A stretch of DNA of 64,000 bases from CAZRHR01 sp964578885 (GCA_964578885.1 CAZOEO010000007.1:1-64000), one strand, 5' to 3'. Shown: positions 9,501 to 18,232, numbered from the stretch's first letter. Numbers and translations are program-made. The notes: generated by a model from the sequence alone, not told the origin.

Positions 9501-12062
9501 CGACAAGGTAGCACCCGTTGCGCCCGTATTCCATGTGTTTCCGCTGCTGTAGCTAGACGTCAGCGACACGGAATTGCCCGCACAAAACAGCGTAGGACCA
9601 CCTACACTCACCACCGGAGCTGCAGGAAGTGGATTCACCGATACCGTAACAGCAGCAGAGGGAGGAGAAACACAACCATTGGCGTCCGTATGAATGACAG
9701 AATAGCTGCCGGCACTGCTTACCGACTCATTGCTACCAGAACCACCGGAACTCCATGTGTTTCCTGAACCATAACTGGAACTCAACTGAAGGCTGGAACC
9801 CTGACAAATGCCCACAGCGCCGGAAGGAGAAATCACAGGAGCCGCAGGGGTGGGATTCACCGTCACGGAAATAACATTGGAGACCGCAGAAGTGCAGCCA
9901 TTGGCGTCGGTATAGGTAGCGGTATAATTGCCAGAGCTGGTTGCCGTGGCAGAATTTCCATTACCCAAACCGCCACTCCAAGCGTTTCCTACAGCGTAAC
10001 TTGATTGCAAAATCACGCTGCCTCCCTGACAAAAAACAGTTGGACCATTTGCAGAAAGGACGGGTGCAGATGGCGAAGCATTTACACTGACAGAAATTAC
10101 GTTTGAAACAGCTGAAGTACAGGAGTTGGCAACAGACTGAACGGAATAACTACCAGTGGAACTAACTGTGATGGCACTTCCTGTGGCGCCGGTATTCCAA
10201 AGATAATTTGAACCACCAGAAGCGTTAATGGAAACAGAACTCCCCTGACAGAAGGTAGTCAAACCAGCGGCGGCAATCGTGGGAGTAGCAGCAGAATTCA
10301 CGGTTACAGTGAAGCTAGCGCAACCGGGGCTAAAAAGACCATTATTAAAATTTCTCGCATAGTACGTGGTGGTGGTGGCAGGAGAAACCGTGATGGTGTT
10401 TCCTGTTCCAATTTGCCCTGAAGTTCCGCAGCTGCCGGCAAACCAATAAACCGTTCCCGAAGCACCACTTGCGGAAAGGGTCGTCGACTGACCAAGGCAA
10501 ATCGGATTCGAAGAAGCCGATACCAATGTTGGATTCGAAGGGGCACAATTCACACGAAAATCAACAGAATAAGAACCTGTCCCCTCTGGATCCCACATAA
10601 TATAATAGGGCACACCTCCTGTTAGGGTGACGGAATTCATCAAACCTGTGGAAATGACATCATCTATAAACGTCCAACCGGAAGTATTACAGCCACCTGA
10701 AGCGGTTTTATAGAAAAAATCCACATAACCACCAGATAAACCAAGCACTTCCAACTGATAAGTGCCTGTAGCGGATGGCGTGAATATGAATATCTTTTCC
10801 TGGCCAGGTACGCTGTAAAGCCCACCATAATTATTCCATGCACCAGTGCCAGAAGCAGATACATTATTGGTAGCTACACCGCAACTAATGGTAGGAATAG
10901 TGGTACAAGGATCATAAGAAGGTGCAGAGGGACAATTCATTCGGAAATTTACCGTGTAAGAAGAAGTCCCCTCAGGATCCCACATGATATAATAAGGAAC
11001 GCCCGCCGTTAAATTAAATGCTGCGGTTTGGCCGATGGAAACCATATCATCCACATACGTCCAGCCAGAGGAATTGCAACCACCGGATACCGGCTTATAA
11101 AAAAAGTCCACATATCCACCAGAAATACCCAGTACTTCCGCGGTATGAAGACCCGTAATGGTCGGCGTAAAGGTGAAAATTCTTTCCTGACCAGGTACGG
11201 AATAGAGGCCACCATAATTATTCCAGGCACCAGTACCAGAAGCAGATACATTATTGGTAGCCGTGCCGCAACTTATGGTAGGAATAGAGGCACAAGGATT
11301 GAATACTACCGCACAATTACCCGAACCGGTATGCCCACCAGAGGTGGCTGATCCTGTGGTCGGCGCAACGGTATTAATCACTATGCCACTTGCATTATTA
11401 AGTACACGAATGCGCATTTCACTCGGATAACTACCTGAAGCAGTGCGCCATACACGAATAGTTTGGCCAGAAGAAGCCATAAATGAAAAAGTGGCGGGAC
11501 CTGAACCAGAGGAAAGAGTGATATTACTGAGGACAGTAGCACCGTTCACAGAAACGGAAACTGTGCCACCATTCCAACCATCACCCCACGTATCTGTGAG
11601 CTCAATACTGTGTGTACAAGCACCTGGCGACAAAGCAACGCAAGAGCCTGTTCCAGTATGACCACCCGAAGTAGCTGATCCCGTAGTAGGAGAAACGGTA
11701 TTAATCACCACCGACCCCGAATTATCGAGTACTCGAATACGCATCTCACTAGGATAACTACCTGAAGAAGTGCGCCATACACGAATTGTCTGGCTAGAAG
11801 AGGCCGTAAATAAAAAAGTGACGGGACCTGAACCGGAAGAAAAAGTGATGTTATTGAGAACAGTAACACCGTTCACGGAAACTGAAACGGCGCCACCATT
11901 CCAGCCATCACCATACGTATCCGTGAGCTCAATCGTATGAGTACATTGGGCATGCAGGGAACTTGTAAAAGCTGAAAAGCCCAGCAAACTCAAACATAAA
12001 ATGATTAAAATTATTCCCCTGGACCAAACCCGGGAAAATTTGTCGAAGTAAACGTTTCCCAT
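6597..12062 (-). CDS. Giant secreted Ig/PKD repeat protein with type IX sorting domain
   Basis: An 1821-residue surface or secreted protein. I start it at the ATG at 12062, which places a clean signal peptide (hydrophobic ILIILCLSLLGFSAF, cleavage near LHAQ) at the N-terminus; an in-frame ATG at 12167 would add 35 residues ahead of it. Approximate order: two tandem TDTYGDGWNGG modules (37-250); two ~125-residue modules beginning ASIPTISCG (254-500); one Ig-like type IX module (504-584); five ~75-residue modules with xFCxGxSV signatures (584-954); nine PKD modules with LGDG/FGDG motifs (954-1725). The C-terminal type A sorting domain contains LSVYPNPTHGPG and ends RWVKSPK. No enzymatic domain is visible; an adhesive or matrix role is likely. 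It is monocistronic. Confidence 0.92.
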   Translation of the reverse strand: MGNVYFDKFSRVWSRGIILIILCLSLLGFSAFTSSLHAQCTHTIELTDTYGDGWNGGAVSVSVNGVTVLNNITFSSGSGPVTFLFTASSSQTIRVWRTSSGSYPSEMRIRVLDNSGSVVINTVSPTTGSATSGGHTGTGSCVALSPGACTHSIELTDTWGDGWNGGTVSVSVNGATVLSNITLSSGSGPATFSFMASSGQTIRVWRTASGSYPSEMRIRVLNNASGIVINTVAPTTGSATSGGHTGSGNCAVVFNPCASIPTISCGTATNNVSASGTGAWNNYGGLYSVPGQERIFTFTPTITGLHTAEVLGISGGYVDFFYKPVSGGCNSSGWTYVDDMVSIGQTAAFNLTAGVPYYIMWDPEGTSSYTVNFRMNCPSAPSYDPCTTIPTISCGVATNNVSASGTGAWNNYGGLYSVPGQEKIFIFTPSATGTYQLEVLGLSGGYVDFFYKTASGGCNTSGWTFIDDVISTGLMNSVTLTGGVPYYIMWDPEGTGSYSVDFRVNCAPSNPTLVSASSNPICLGQSTTLSASGASGTVYWFAGSCGTSGQIGTGNTITVSPATTTTYYARNFNNGLFSPGCASFTVTVNSAATPTIAAAGLTTFCQGSSVSINASGGSNYLWNTGATGSAITVSSTGSYSVQSVANSCTSAVSNVISVSVNASPSAPVLSANGPTVFCQGGSVILQSSYAVGNAWSGGLGNGNSATATSSGNYTATYTDANGCTSAVSNVISVTVNPTPAAPVISPSGAVGICQGSSLQLSSSYGSGNTWSSGGSGSNESVSSAGSYSVIHTDANGCVSPPSAAVTVSVNPLPAAPVVSVGGPTLFCAGNSVSLTSSYSSGNTWNTGATGATLSATQTGAYLVTHTDANGCTSPNSVPVLVTVNPLPASPVLSASGPTTFCSGDSVLLSSNYSSGLTWSTGATSAVLTAQVQDTYTATYTDGNGCTSVPSPGVSVTVNPNPVAGVLSVSTACEGQLTQFQQNASVSGVNGSVISQYQWTLGDGTTSSTNAPSHAYGAAGAYPVQLQVTSNYGCIDISTSQALVHPRPQILSAQSGTVCEGVALNFSQTSQVSNVNGAQLSQYTWLYGDGNSAPGSSSVYTYAAAGTYTSSLVVQSNHGCADTFSFVSVVNPVPQITGIQSSAVCEGNQTQLTQMSLLSGVNGAQLSQYQWVLGDGNTAVGSSVGHVYAGAGTYAVQLFVGTNQGCSDTAVSVVSVNPNPVISQLNVPSVCLGQPTLMGQTSQVANINGASLSQHSWTLGDGNQSSQSGLSHSYAAAGSYPVTYVVSTNHGCSATATGAALVNPNPQIQVVSGGTVCEGSALTFSQLSSVSNENGAQLSVFDWTYGDGNVGQGSAATHTYSIAGTYPVLFQVTTNHGCVATSSTIAVVNPSPQLSNFTGLDVCEGGTHQFQTQLSLSGVNGATLQSLLWNFGDGNSNSSGNLQVQHQYSQAGSYGVSILAQSNHGCSDTLYHQAFVHEIPVITQLQGLSSCEGVGNVFSAQGSVLGINNAQVSNVIWDFGDGNTGQGSSTQHTYANWGSYTYTAQVSTQFGCSASQSGVVQVHASPVSDFIGPTHCYGEDVQFTNLSGLVQGSIVGYHWDFGDFGGNSTMMHPNYMYTQPGTYMVRLESVSDMGCRDTVVHALTVMSAPVTQFSAQLVSPFMVQFIPQQQDTSLSYQWSFGDGSSSNQMQPSKTYNQPGGYTVCLLISGPDCSSETCTFFQLNTMGGLDEWTEETPGLSVYPNPTHGPGVLRVTLPAGAKVGYGLRDISGRLLAEVPAEETNPGTQVYDLQMWMEPLPAGVYLLEVKMGTETQVIRWVKSPK

Positions 12063-12259
12063 ATGCGTATGATTTAGCCTGAGCAAATTAAATTTGCCCA
12101 CCTTTGCAGTTATTAGGTTTATAAAGTAGTTTAGGTCTTTCGAATATAAGTGAATATTCTTACGCATGCAATAGGCGCCGAAAAATTGTCATTCTTTATC
12201 ATTCAACATCGTCATTATCAATATAAAAACATAACTACAATTAAATCAGACACTTAAAA

Positions 12260-12267
12260 TAAATTTA
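12260..12267 (+). promoter_or_regulatory. Possible -7 element of the methyltransferase gene
   Basis: TAAATTTA differs from TAnnTTTG at one position and ends 5 bases before the TTG start at 12273. The spacing equals that of the perfect elements elsewhere in the window, which lends it some weight. Confidence 0.35.
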
Positions 12268-12272
12268 ACATC

Positions 12273-13064
12273 TTGAAAAACCTGGCATTCAACCTCATTT
12301 CTTACATCAATTATCGCTTACATTGCAGGGGAAGCAGATGGCTTCATGCACCCTTCTTCTACCAACTTTTTAACCGAATAAAATCCGATTCCGAATTTCA
12401 TAGTATACTGGATTTCCAACATTCATTGCTGAAGGAACTCAAAACCAATTCCATTAAATTATCCTATAAGGATGTAGGTGCCGGAAGCAGACTCTCCCCA
12501 AAAACAAGAACCGTAAGGAGCTTGGCCACGACGTCCCTAACGCCACGGGCGGAATTAAGGAAAATCCTCATCCTTACTGAGGTCATCAGGCCCGATTACT
12601 TTGTAGAGCTAGGCACCTGCCTGGGTGCAACTTCCCTTTGTATGAACCGCGCATTCCCTAAACTTCCCATCATTACGATGGAAGGCGCTCCGCCCATCGC
12701 CGCATTTGCCCGCCAACAATTCTCACAAAAAGGAAGCGCTACCATCCTGCTGAAAGAAGGACTTTTTAAATATCAATTACCCGCCGTGTTACAGGAATGG
12801 CAGCATCAGGGAAAAGGACTCTTTTTAATAGATGGGCACCATGCCTACCAGCCCACCCTCGACTACGCCGAAATGATTTTTGAAAAAGCCACGCAAGGCT
12901 CCGTACTCATTTTCGACGACATTCATTGGAGCCCAGACATGTATAAGGCCTGGCAGGACATCAAAAGTCACCCTCAGTCAGTAGCCACCATTACGTGGTT
13001 TCGATCCGGTTGGGTTTTTACCGACCCCGAACTCACACCAGGCCATTATACCTGGCTTGGATAA
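12273..13064 (+). CDS. Class I SAM-dependent methyltransferase
   Basis: A 263-residue protein with a class I methyltransferase core (Methyltransf_24 type). The SAM-binding motif I is YFVELGTCLGATSLCM, followed by a strand ending in the acidic residue of ITMEGA. The LFLIDGHHAYQ and SVLIFDDIHWSPDM segments resemble the metal- and SAM-contact regions of the catechol-O-methyltransferase-like group. The start is TTG: no ATG lies upstream in frame, and the first in-frame ATG would remove the SAM motif. Substrate unknown. It is divergent from the giant secreted protein and convergent with nothing; 145 bases precede groES. Confidence 0.82.
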   Translation: MKNLAFNLISYINYRLHCRGSRWLHAPFFYQLFNRIKSDSEFHSILDFQHSLLKELKTNSIKLSYKDVGAGSRLSPKTRTVRSLATTSLTPRAELRKILILTEVIRPDYFVELGTCLGATSLCMNRAFPKLPIITMEGAPPIAAFARQQFSQKGSATILLKEGLFKYQLPAVLQEWQHQGKGLFLIDGHHAYQPTLDYAEMIFEKATQGSVLIFDDIHWSPDMYKAWQDIKSHPQSVATITWFRSGWVFTDPELTPGHYTWLG

Positions 13065-13155
13065 AACCGCCATTTCGCCATATCGCGGCATAGAAGCCCT
13101 GCCAAACTGTCATTGATTCTCGGAAAATTTGACGGAAAAACGGCTTGATTCCGCT

Positions 13156-13171
13156 TTGGCACAACTTATGA
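13156..13171 (+). promoter_or_regulatory. Candidate sigma-54-type promoter of groESL
   Basis: TTGGCAC is followed by a 10-base GG-to-GA spacing (GG at 13158-13159, GA at 13170-13171). This resembles the -24/-12 consensus TGGCAC-N5-TTGC except that the -12 GC reads GA. It lies 39 bases before the groES ATG. A sigma-54 activator is encoded at 55979-57184, so sigma-54 should exist here. No CIRCE-type inverted repeat is present. The one mismatch at a key base keeps the call tentative. Confidence 0.35.
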
Positions 13172-13209
13172 CAATGGCTTGTACAAAACTGATAAAAATC
13201 AATTCGCAT

Positions 13210-13488
13210 ATGTCAAACGTAAGCATTAAGCCTTTGGCCGACCGCGTGGTGGTAGAGCCTTCACCCGCTGAAGAAAAAACCCTCGGTGGTATCATCATTC
13301 CTGATAGCGCAAAGGAAAAACCTCAGCGCGGAACCATTGTGGCGGCCGGACCTGGTAAAAAAGATGAGCCTACCTCTGTAAAAGTAGGCGACACTGTGCT
13401 GTACGGAAAATATGCCGGCACAGAAGTACATATCGATGGTAAAGATTATCTCATCATGAGAGAATCTGACATTTTCGCCATTGTTTAA
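13210..13488 (+). CDS. groS: GroES co-chaperonin
   Basis: A 92-residue GroES, forming the heptameric lid of the GroEL cage in the cytoplasm. The start at 13210 (MSNVSIKPLADRVVVEPS) gives the standard length. The frame is open upstream to 13129, but those residues do not belong to the family. The mobile loop region is EEKTLGGIIIPD and the roof segment is DGKDYLIMRESDIFAIV. groEL follows after 34 bases. The pair should be heat- or stress-induced; a possible sigma-54-type element lies just upstream. Confidence 0.97.
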   Translation: MSNVSIKPLADRVVVEPSPAEEKTLGGIIIPDSAKEKPQRGTIVAAGPGKKDEPTSVKVGDTVLYGKYAGTEVHIDGKDYLIMRESDIFAIV

Positions 13489-13522
13489 TTATTCCAAACC
13501 CATTTTTAAATCATAGATTATC

Positions 13523-15151
13523 ATGGCAAAACAAATCGTTTTTGATGTTGAAGCAAGAGACCGCCTGAAAAAAGGTGTTGATGCTTTGGCCAACGCCGTA
13601 AAAGTAACCCTCGGTCCAAAAGGACGCAACGTAATCATCGATAAAAAATTTGGCGCGCCTTCCATCACCAAAGATGGTGTATCTGTAGCCAAAGAAATTG
13701 AATTGGCTGACCCCATCGAAAACATGGGCGCCCAAATGCTGAAAGAAGTTGCTTCCAAAACCGCAGATGTAGCGGGTGACGGAACCACTACAGCAACCGT
13801 TCTTGCTCAGGCCATCGTGACAGCTGGTCTCAAACATGTAGCAGCCGGTGCCAATCCCATGGATTTGAAACGTGGTATCGACAAAGCTGTTACTGCGGTA
13901 GTGGCCGACCTGAAAAAACAATCCAAAACCGTTGGCGGCGATTTCCAAAAAATTCGCCAGGTGGCTGCCATTTCTGCCAATAACGACGATACCATCGGCG
14001 CACTCATTGCACAAGCCATGGAAAGAGTTGGTCAGGAAGGCGTGATCACCGTGGAAGAAGCCAAAGGCACGGAAACCGAAGTGAAAGTAGTAGAAGGTAT
14101 GCAATTCGACCGCGGTTACCTTTCTCCTTACTTCGTGACCAACCCAGACAAAATGGAAGCTGAATTGGACAATCCTTTCTTGCTTATCTACGACAAGAAA
14201 ATTTCGTCCATGAAAGAATTGCTGCCTATCCTTGAAAAAGTAGCTCAGGGCGGACGTCCATTACTTATTATCTCTGAAGAAGTAGATGGCGAAGCATTGG
14301 CTACCCTGGTGGTAAACAAACTACGTGGCACACTGAAAGTAGCTGCTGTAAAAGCACCTGGTTTCGGAGATCGTAGAAAAGCCATGCTGGAAGACATCGC
14401 CATCCTTACCGGCGGTACCGTTATCAGCGAAGAGCGTGGATTTAAATTGGAAAATGCCGATGTGTCTTTCTTGGGTAAAGCTGAAAAAGTAGTCATCGAC
14501 AAAGACAATACCACCATCATCAACGGAGCTGGAAGCAAAGAAGACATTACCACACGGGTCAACCAAATCAAAGCCCAGATGGAAGTGACTACTTCTGACT
14601 ACGATCGTGAAAAACTTCAGGAGCGTTTGGCCAAATTGTCTGGCGGCGTAGCTGTACTATACGTTGGTGCTGCCACTGAAGTGGAAATGAAAGAGAAAAA
14701 AGACCGTGTAGACGATGCACTTCACGCCACCCGCGCGGCGGTAGAAGAAGGTATCGTACCAGGTGGTGGCGTAGCCTACATCCGTTGTATCCAAGCCATC
14801 GAAGGCCTGAAAGGAGACAACGACGATGAAGCATTCGGAGTAAACATTGTAAAACGTGCTTTGGAAGAACCACTTCGCCAAATCGTTAGCAATGCCGGAC
14901 AAGAACCTTCCATCGTGATTCAACACGTAAAACAAAGCAAGGAAGACGAAGGCTACAACGCACGTACCGAAACATTCGAGCCCATGATGAAGGCCGGTGT
15001 AATCGACCCTGCTAAAGTAAGCCGCGTAGCTCTTGAAAACGCTGCTTCTGTAGCTGGTATGTTGCTCACTACCGAGTGTGTACTGGCCGAAATCAAAGAA
15101 GAATCCAAAGCTCCTGCCATGCCTCCGGGAATGGGTGGAATGGATTATTAA
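13523..15151 (+). CDS. groL: GroEL chaperonin
   Basis: A 542-residue 60-kDa chaperonin subunit that folds proteins in an ATP-driven double ring. Hallmarks include VTLGPKGRNVIIDK, the ATP-site DGTTTATVLAQ, the apical domain region FDRGYLSPYFVT, and the C-terminal GGMGGM-like tail (PPGMGGMDY). Full length and intact. It is co-transcribed with groES and closed by a strong terminator. The codon pattern is regular, as expected for a highly expressed gene. It appears to be the only chaperonin in the window. Confidence 0.98.
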   Translation: MAKQIVFDVEARDRLKKGVDALANAVKVTLGPKGRNVIIDKKFGAPSITKDGVSVAKEIELADPIENMGAQMLKEVASKTADVAGDGTTTATVLAQAIVTAGLKHVAAGANPMDLKRGIDKAVTAVVADLKKQSKTVGGDFQKIRQVAAISANNDDTIGALIAQAMERVGQEGVITVEEAKGTETEVKVVEGMQFDRGYLSPYFVTNPDKMEAELDNPFLLIYDKKISSMKELLPILEKVAQGGRPLLIISEEVDGEALATLVVNKLRGTLKVAAVKAPGFGDRRKAMLEDIAILTGGTVISEERGFKLENADVSFLGKAEKVVIDKDNTTIINGAGSKEDITTRVNQIKAQMEVTTSDYDREKLQERLAKLSGGVAVLYVGAATEVEMKEKKDRVDDALHATRAAVEEGIVPGGGVAYIRCIQAIEGLKGDNDDEAFGVNIVKRALEEPLRQIVSNAGQEPSIVIQHVKQSKEDEGYNARTETFEPMMKAGVIDPAKVSRVALENAASVAGMLLTTECVLAEIKEESKAPAMPPGMGGMDY

Positions 15152-15175
15152 TCCTTCTTCAATATCCAATTATGA

Positions 15176-15205
15176 GGCGTTCCTTACAAGGGACGCCTTT
15201 TTTTA
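15176..15205 (+). terminator. Intrinsic terminator of groESL
   Basis: GGCGTTCC, a six-base loop and GGGACGCC are followed by seven Ts, 25 bases past the groEL stop codon. The adenine deaminase gene begins 25 bases later and so is transcribed separately. Confidence 0.88.
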
Positions 15206-15229
15206 TTTTTCCTTGCGTATTTTTCTCCC

Positions 15230-16873
15230 ATGGAAAAGCAAACAGCCCGAGGTCATATCATCGATATTTTTAACCAACGTATTTTTCCCGGAGAAATCCA
15301 CTGGGAAAATGGAAAAATTACTCAGATTCTGGAAGTGCAAGACGCTGTTCCGGATTCCTATCTCATGCCCGGATTTATCGATGCGCACGTGCATGTAGAA
15401 AGTTCCATGCTACTTCCCACTCATTTCGCCAAAATGGCCGTGGTACATGGCACCGTTGGCACAGTGAGCGACCCGCACGAAATTGCCAATGTTCTCGGAG
15501 AAAAAGGCGTTCTCTTTATGCTTGAAAATGCAGCTCAAACACCCTTCAAATTTGCGTTTGGGGTTCCGTCCTGCGTACCGGCTACCTCGTTTGAAACAGC
15601 AGGTGCCATCTTGGATGACCAGGCTGTGTTATCCCTTTTGAAACGGCCAGACATGTACTACCTGGCCGAAATGATGAATTTCCCCGGCGTGCTGTTCAAA
15701 GACCAGCAGGTCATGGCCAAAATTCAACATGCCAAAGATCTGCAAAAACCTGTCGACGGACATGCGCCCGGACTTCGGGGCGCAGACGCCAAAACTTATA
15801 TCGACGCAGGAATTTTTACCGATCATGAATGCTTTACTTTAGAAGAAGCGCTCGAAAAAAGGCAGATGGGCATGAAAATCCTGGTTCGGGAAGGAAGCGC
15901 AGCCAGAAATCTAGAAGCATTATGGCCTCTTTTTCAAGAAGATGGACAACTCATGCTCTGCACAGACGACCAACATCCGGATCTGCTGCTCACTGGACAT
16001 ATCAATCGGATTGTGGCCAGACTCATCGCCAAAAATCTACCCCTTTTCCACGTGCTCAAAGCAGCTTGCGTGGAACCTGTTCTGCATTATGGCATGCCTG
16101 TTGGCTTGTTGCGTGAGGGCGACCCGGCGGATTTTATTCGGGTGAATAATTTGTTGGATTTCAAATGCTTGGAAACTTATATTCAGGGAGAAAAAGTGGC
16201 AGAAAACGGAATTTCCCTTCTCCCCTATCTTCCTTCTCCGGCACCAAATCAGTTCAACATTGGCCCCAAAAATCCAAAAGACTTTCAACTCCCAATGCAA
16301 GATCAAGCCCCCATTCGGGTCATCGAGGCATTAGACGGTGAACTCATTACCAGAGAATTGTCTGCACCGGCCTACGCACCAAACGGCCATTTGGAAGCGG
16401 ATGTAAGCCAGGATTTATTGTTGATTACGGTAGTAAACCGCTATCAGGAAGCACCGCCTGCCATAGCCTGGATCAAGAATTTCGGACTCACTTCCGGTGC
16501 CATTGCTGCAAGCGTGGCCCACGACAGTCACAACATTGTGGCCGTAGGTACCAGCACAAACGCGTTGTGTGAAGCAGTGAATGCGGTGATTGCGCATCAA
16601 GGCGGATTAGCGGTGTTTACCGGAGAAACAACAGAAGTGCTTCCTTTACCGGTAGCGGGACTAATGACTACCGCAGACGGACCTGAAACCGCAGAAGCCT
16701 ACACGCGCCTGGATCAGTTGGCCAAATCCCTGGGCACACCACTCAGAGCGCCCTTTATGACCTTGTCGTTTATGGCATTGCTGGTGATTCCTCAACTCAA
16801 ACTTTCTGATTTAGGTCTTTTCGACGGAAAACAGTTCGCGTTTTGTGGTCTTCGCCTTCATCCTGACGCATAA
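15230..16873 (+). CDS. ade: Adenine deaminase
   Basis: A 547-residue amidohydrolase of the bacterial adenine deaminase family (AdeC), converting adenine to hypoxanthine and ammonia in purine salvage. The metal-binding motif PGFIDAHVHVESSML is near residue 45. Further family segments are HGTVGTVSDPHEIANV, VDGHAPGLRG, TDHECFTLEEA, CTDDQHPDLL and, in the C-terminal domain, VAHDSHNIVAVGTS. The length is normal. The ATG follows TATTTTTC with the 4-base spacing seen for other leaderless genes here, but with one mismatch. No other purine-degradation gene is adjacent; an allantoinase-like gene lies 22 kb away. Confidence 0.94.
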   Translation: MEKQTARGHIIDIFNQRIFPGEIHWENGKITQILEVQDAVPDSYLMPGFIDAHVHVESSMLLPTHFAKMAVVHGTVGTVSDPHEIANVLGEKGVLFMLENAAQTPFKFAFGVPSCVPATSFETAGAILDDQAVLSLLKRPDMYYLAEMMNFPGVLFKDQQVMAKIQHAKDLQKPVDGHAPGLRGADAKTYIDAGIFTDHECFTLEEALEKRQMGMKILVREGSAARNLEALWPLFQEDGQLMLCTDDQHPDLLLTGHINRIVARLIAKNLPLFHVLKAACVEPVLHYGMPVGLLREGDPADFIRVNNLLDFKCLETYIQGEKVAENGISLLPYLPSPAPNQFNIGPKNPKDFQLPMQDQAPIRVIEALDGELITRELSAPAYAPNGHLEADVSQDLLLITVVNRYQEAPPAIAWIKNFGLTSGAIAASVAHDSHNIVAVGTSTNALCEAVNAVIAHQGGLAVFTGETTEVLPLPVAGLMTTADGPETAEAYTRLDQLAKSLGTPLRAPFMTLSFMALLVIPQLKLSDLGLFDGKQFAFCGLRLHPDA

Positions 16874-16945
16874 AAGTCACCGAAAAATACAGCTCGATAA
16901 GGAACATGGCCAGCGGCTTCCCGGCCTTTGCCCCGAAATGGCGAA

Positions 16946-17386
16946 CTATTCGTTTTTACCTGACGTCTTCTTCAGGCTATCGCGGATTTCGCGCAACAAT
17001 TGAATGTCTTCTGGAGTAGGCGGTGCTTCTGCTTCTGCCTGTTCAGTATCTTTCTTTTGAAAGGTATTTAATACTTTGACCAACAGAAAGACACAAAAAG
17101 CGATGATAACAAAGTCAATCACGCTTTGAATAAATGAACCATACGCAATAACAGGTGCACCGGCCTTCATCGCTTCTTCCAAAGAAGGATGCGATGAGCC
17201 ATCCAGCGCAATAAAAAGAGATTTAAAGCTCACACCGCTAGTCAGAAATCCAATGGGAGGCATCAACACATCGTTGACCACAGAGGTCACGATTTTTCCA
17301 AATGCGCCGCCAATCACCACGGCCACGGCCAAATCGACCACATTGCCTCTTGACGCAAAGTCTTTAAACTCTTTTAAAAATCCCAT
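16946..17386 (-). CDS. mscL: Large-conductance mechanosensitive channel MscL
   Basis: A 146-residue MscL, the homopentameric inner-membrane valve that opens under membrane tension during osmotic downshock. The N-terminal amphipathic helix and TM1 are visible as MGFLKEFKDFASRGNVVDLA and VAVVIGGAFGKIVTS, with the family's NDVLMPPIG. TM2 is FIQSVIDFVIIAFCVFLLVK, and a charged C-terminal bundle follows. It is slightly longer than the E. coli protein through a Glu/Ala/Pro insert (EQAEAEAPPTPED). It stands alone and is convergent with the adenine deaminase gene. Confidence 0.97.
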   Translation of the reverse strand: MGFLKEFKDFASRGNVVDLAVAVVIGGAFGKIVTSVVNDVLMPPIGFLTSGVSFKSLFIALDGSSHPSLEEAMKAGAPVIAYGSFIQSVIDFVIIAFCVFLLVKVLNTFQKKDTEQAEAEAPPTPEDIQLLREIRDSLKKTSGKNE

Positions 17387-17492
17387 TCAGCTTAGTTTTA
17401 GAAAATGATTAAACAATATAAAAGTTTTTTTTCAAAACGCACAAACCTTTATGATTTCCAATGGCTTTTCTGATTGGAAGCAGGATATAAGA

Positions 17493-17530
17493 CAAAAAAA
17501 AGCTGACCCCCGGATTGGATGATCAGCCTT
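17493..17530 (-). terminator. Intrinsic terminator after the lipoprotein gene
   Basis: On the minus strand GGCTGA and TCAGCT pair across a 16-base loop, followed by eight Ts. It lies 20 bases past the stop codon of the lipoprotein gene at 17549. Confidence 0.65.
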
Positions 17531-17548
17531 CTTTCCTAAAAATATGGA

Positions 17549-18151
17549 TTACATTTCTTTGAAGGATGCAATAATGTTTTCAAAATCAGGGCCATTTTCT
17601 CCCACTTTGTCCATAAGCGTCCAGCATACCATGAAATAAAGATTCGATTTCCCTTCGAAAAAGGCAAAATGGTAATGAATATTGTAAGGAATATCTACAG
17701 ATGGACCTTCTAAAATGGATTGTCCCATTTCCATTCCATTAGATTCGGAAAAAGAGATGTCCGTGTTGCGTGTTGGCGCTGTAATCACACCATTGAAAGA
17801 ACCTCGCTGTACTTCGGCATAGTTGGCCAGTACAGTAAGCCCGTCTGCATATTCACCGGCTTTTTTGAAAGCAGCGATAAACTCATCCTTGGGTTCGTCG
17901 ATAATAATCATATACGCTTCACGAGTAGCGTTCATGAATTGCGTTCCGGCTTCGCTGTTCAACTCGGTAGTTGCCGTCATGTATTCCGGAATTTGCACAC
18001 TGTACAATCCGTTATACGTATGCTCGCGCATGGGCGTGTCGCTTTTGCTTGGTTCCGCCTTGGCATTTCCACCACAACCCAAAAACAGGGTTGCACCAAA
18101 GAACATAAGGAAGAGGCCGAAGAACGAACCTGTTTTTCTAGCAGAAATCAT
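17549..18151 (-). CDS. Uncharacterised lipoprotein
   Basis: A 200-residue protein I do not recognise. It has a lipoprotein signal: basic start, hydrophobic LFLMFFGATLF, then the lipobox FLGC with the Cys at about residue 26, followed by Gly-Gly. The mature part begins with a short low-complexity linker. It then has a mixed alpha/beta pattern with TATTELNSEAGTQFMN, SISFSESNG-like and HYHFAFFEGKSNLYFMVCW segments, resembling small periplasmic proteins of the PsbP/DUF1795 type. That resemblance is weak. It is transcribed alone and followed by its own terminator. Confidence 0.75.
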   Translation of the reverse strand: MISARKTGSFFGLFLMFFGATLFLGCGGNAKAEPSKSDTPMREHTYNGLYSVQIPEYMTATTELNSEAGTQFMNATREAYMIIIDEPKDEFIAAFKKAGEYADGLTVLANYAEVQRGSFNGVITAPTRNTDISFSESNGMEMGQSILEGPSVDIPYNIHYHFAFFEGKSNLYFMVCWTLMDKVGENGPDFENIIASFKEM

Positions 18152-18203
18152 AACAATTAATTTTGACTAAGGTAAATAATTAAGGTGAATGGAATAAGTG
18201 AAA

Positions 18204-18232
18204 ACAAAAAAAGAGGCCTGTGAGCCTCTTTT
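18204..18232 (-). terminator. Intrinsic terminator after secG
   Basis: On the minus strand AGAGGC and GCCTCT pair over a short loop and are followed by seven Ts. It lies 17 bases past the secG stop and ends the cbs-to-secG operon. Confidence 0.85.

Noticed and set aside
12062..12167. Earlier in-frame ATG for the giant protein
   Set aside because: It would place 35 polar residues before the signal peptide; the ATG at 12062 gives a normal export signal.
13065..13209. Search for a CIRCE operator before groES
   Set aside because: No TTAGCACTC-type inverted repeat is present in the 145-base spacer.
13511..14104. Long open frames on the minus strand across groEL (also 14657-15169)
   Set aside because: They mirror a highly conserved gene with biased codon use; the translations have no family features and no promoter.
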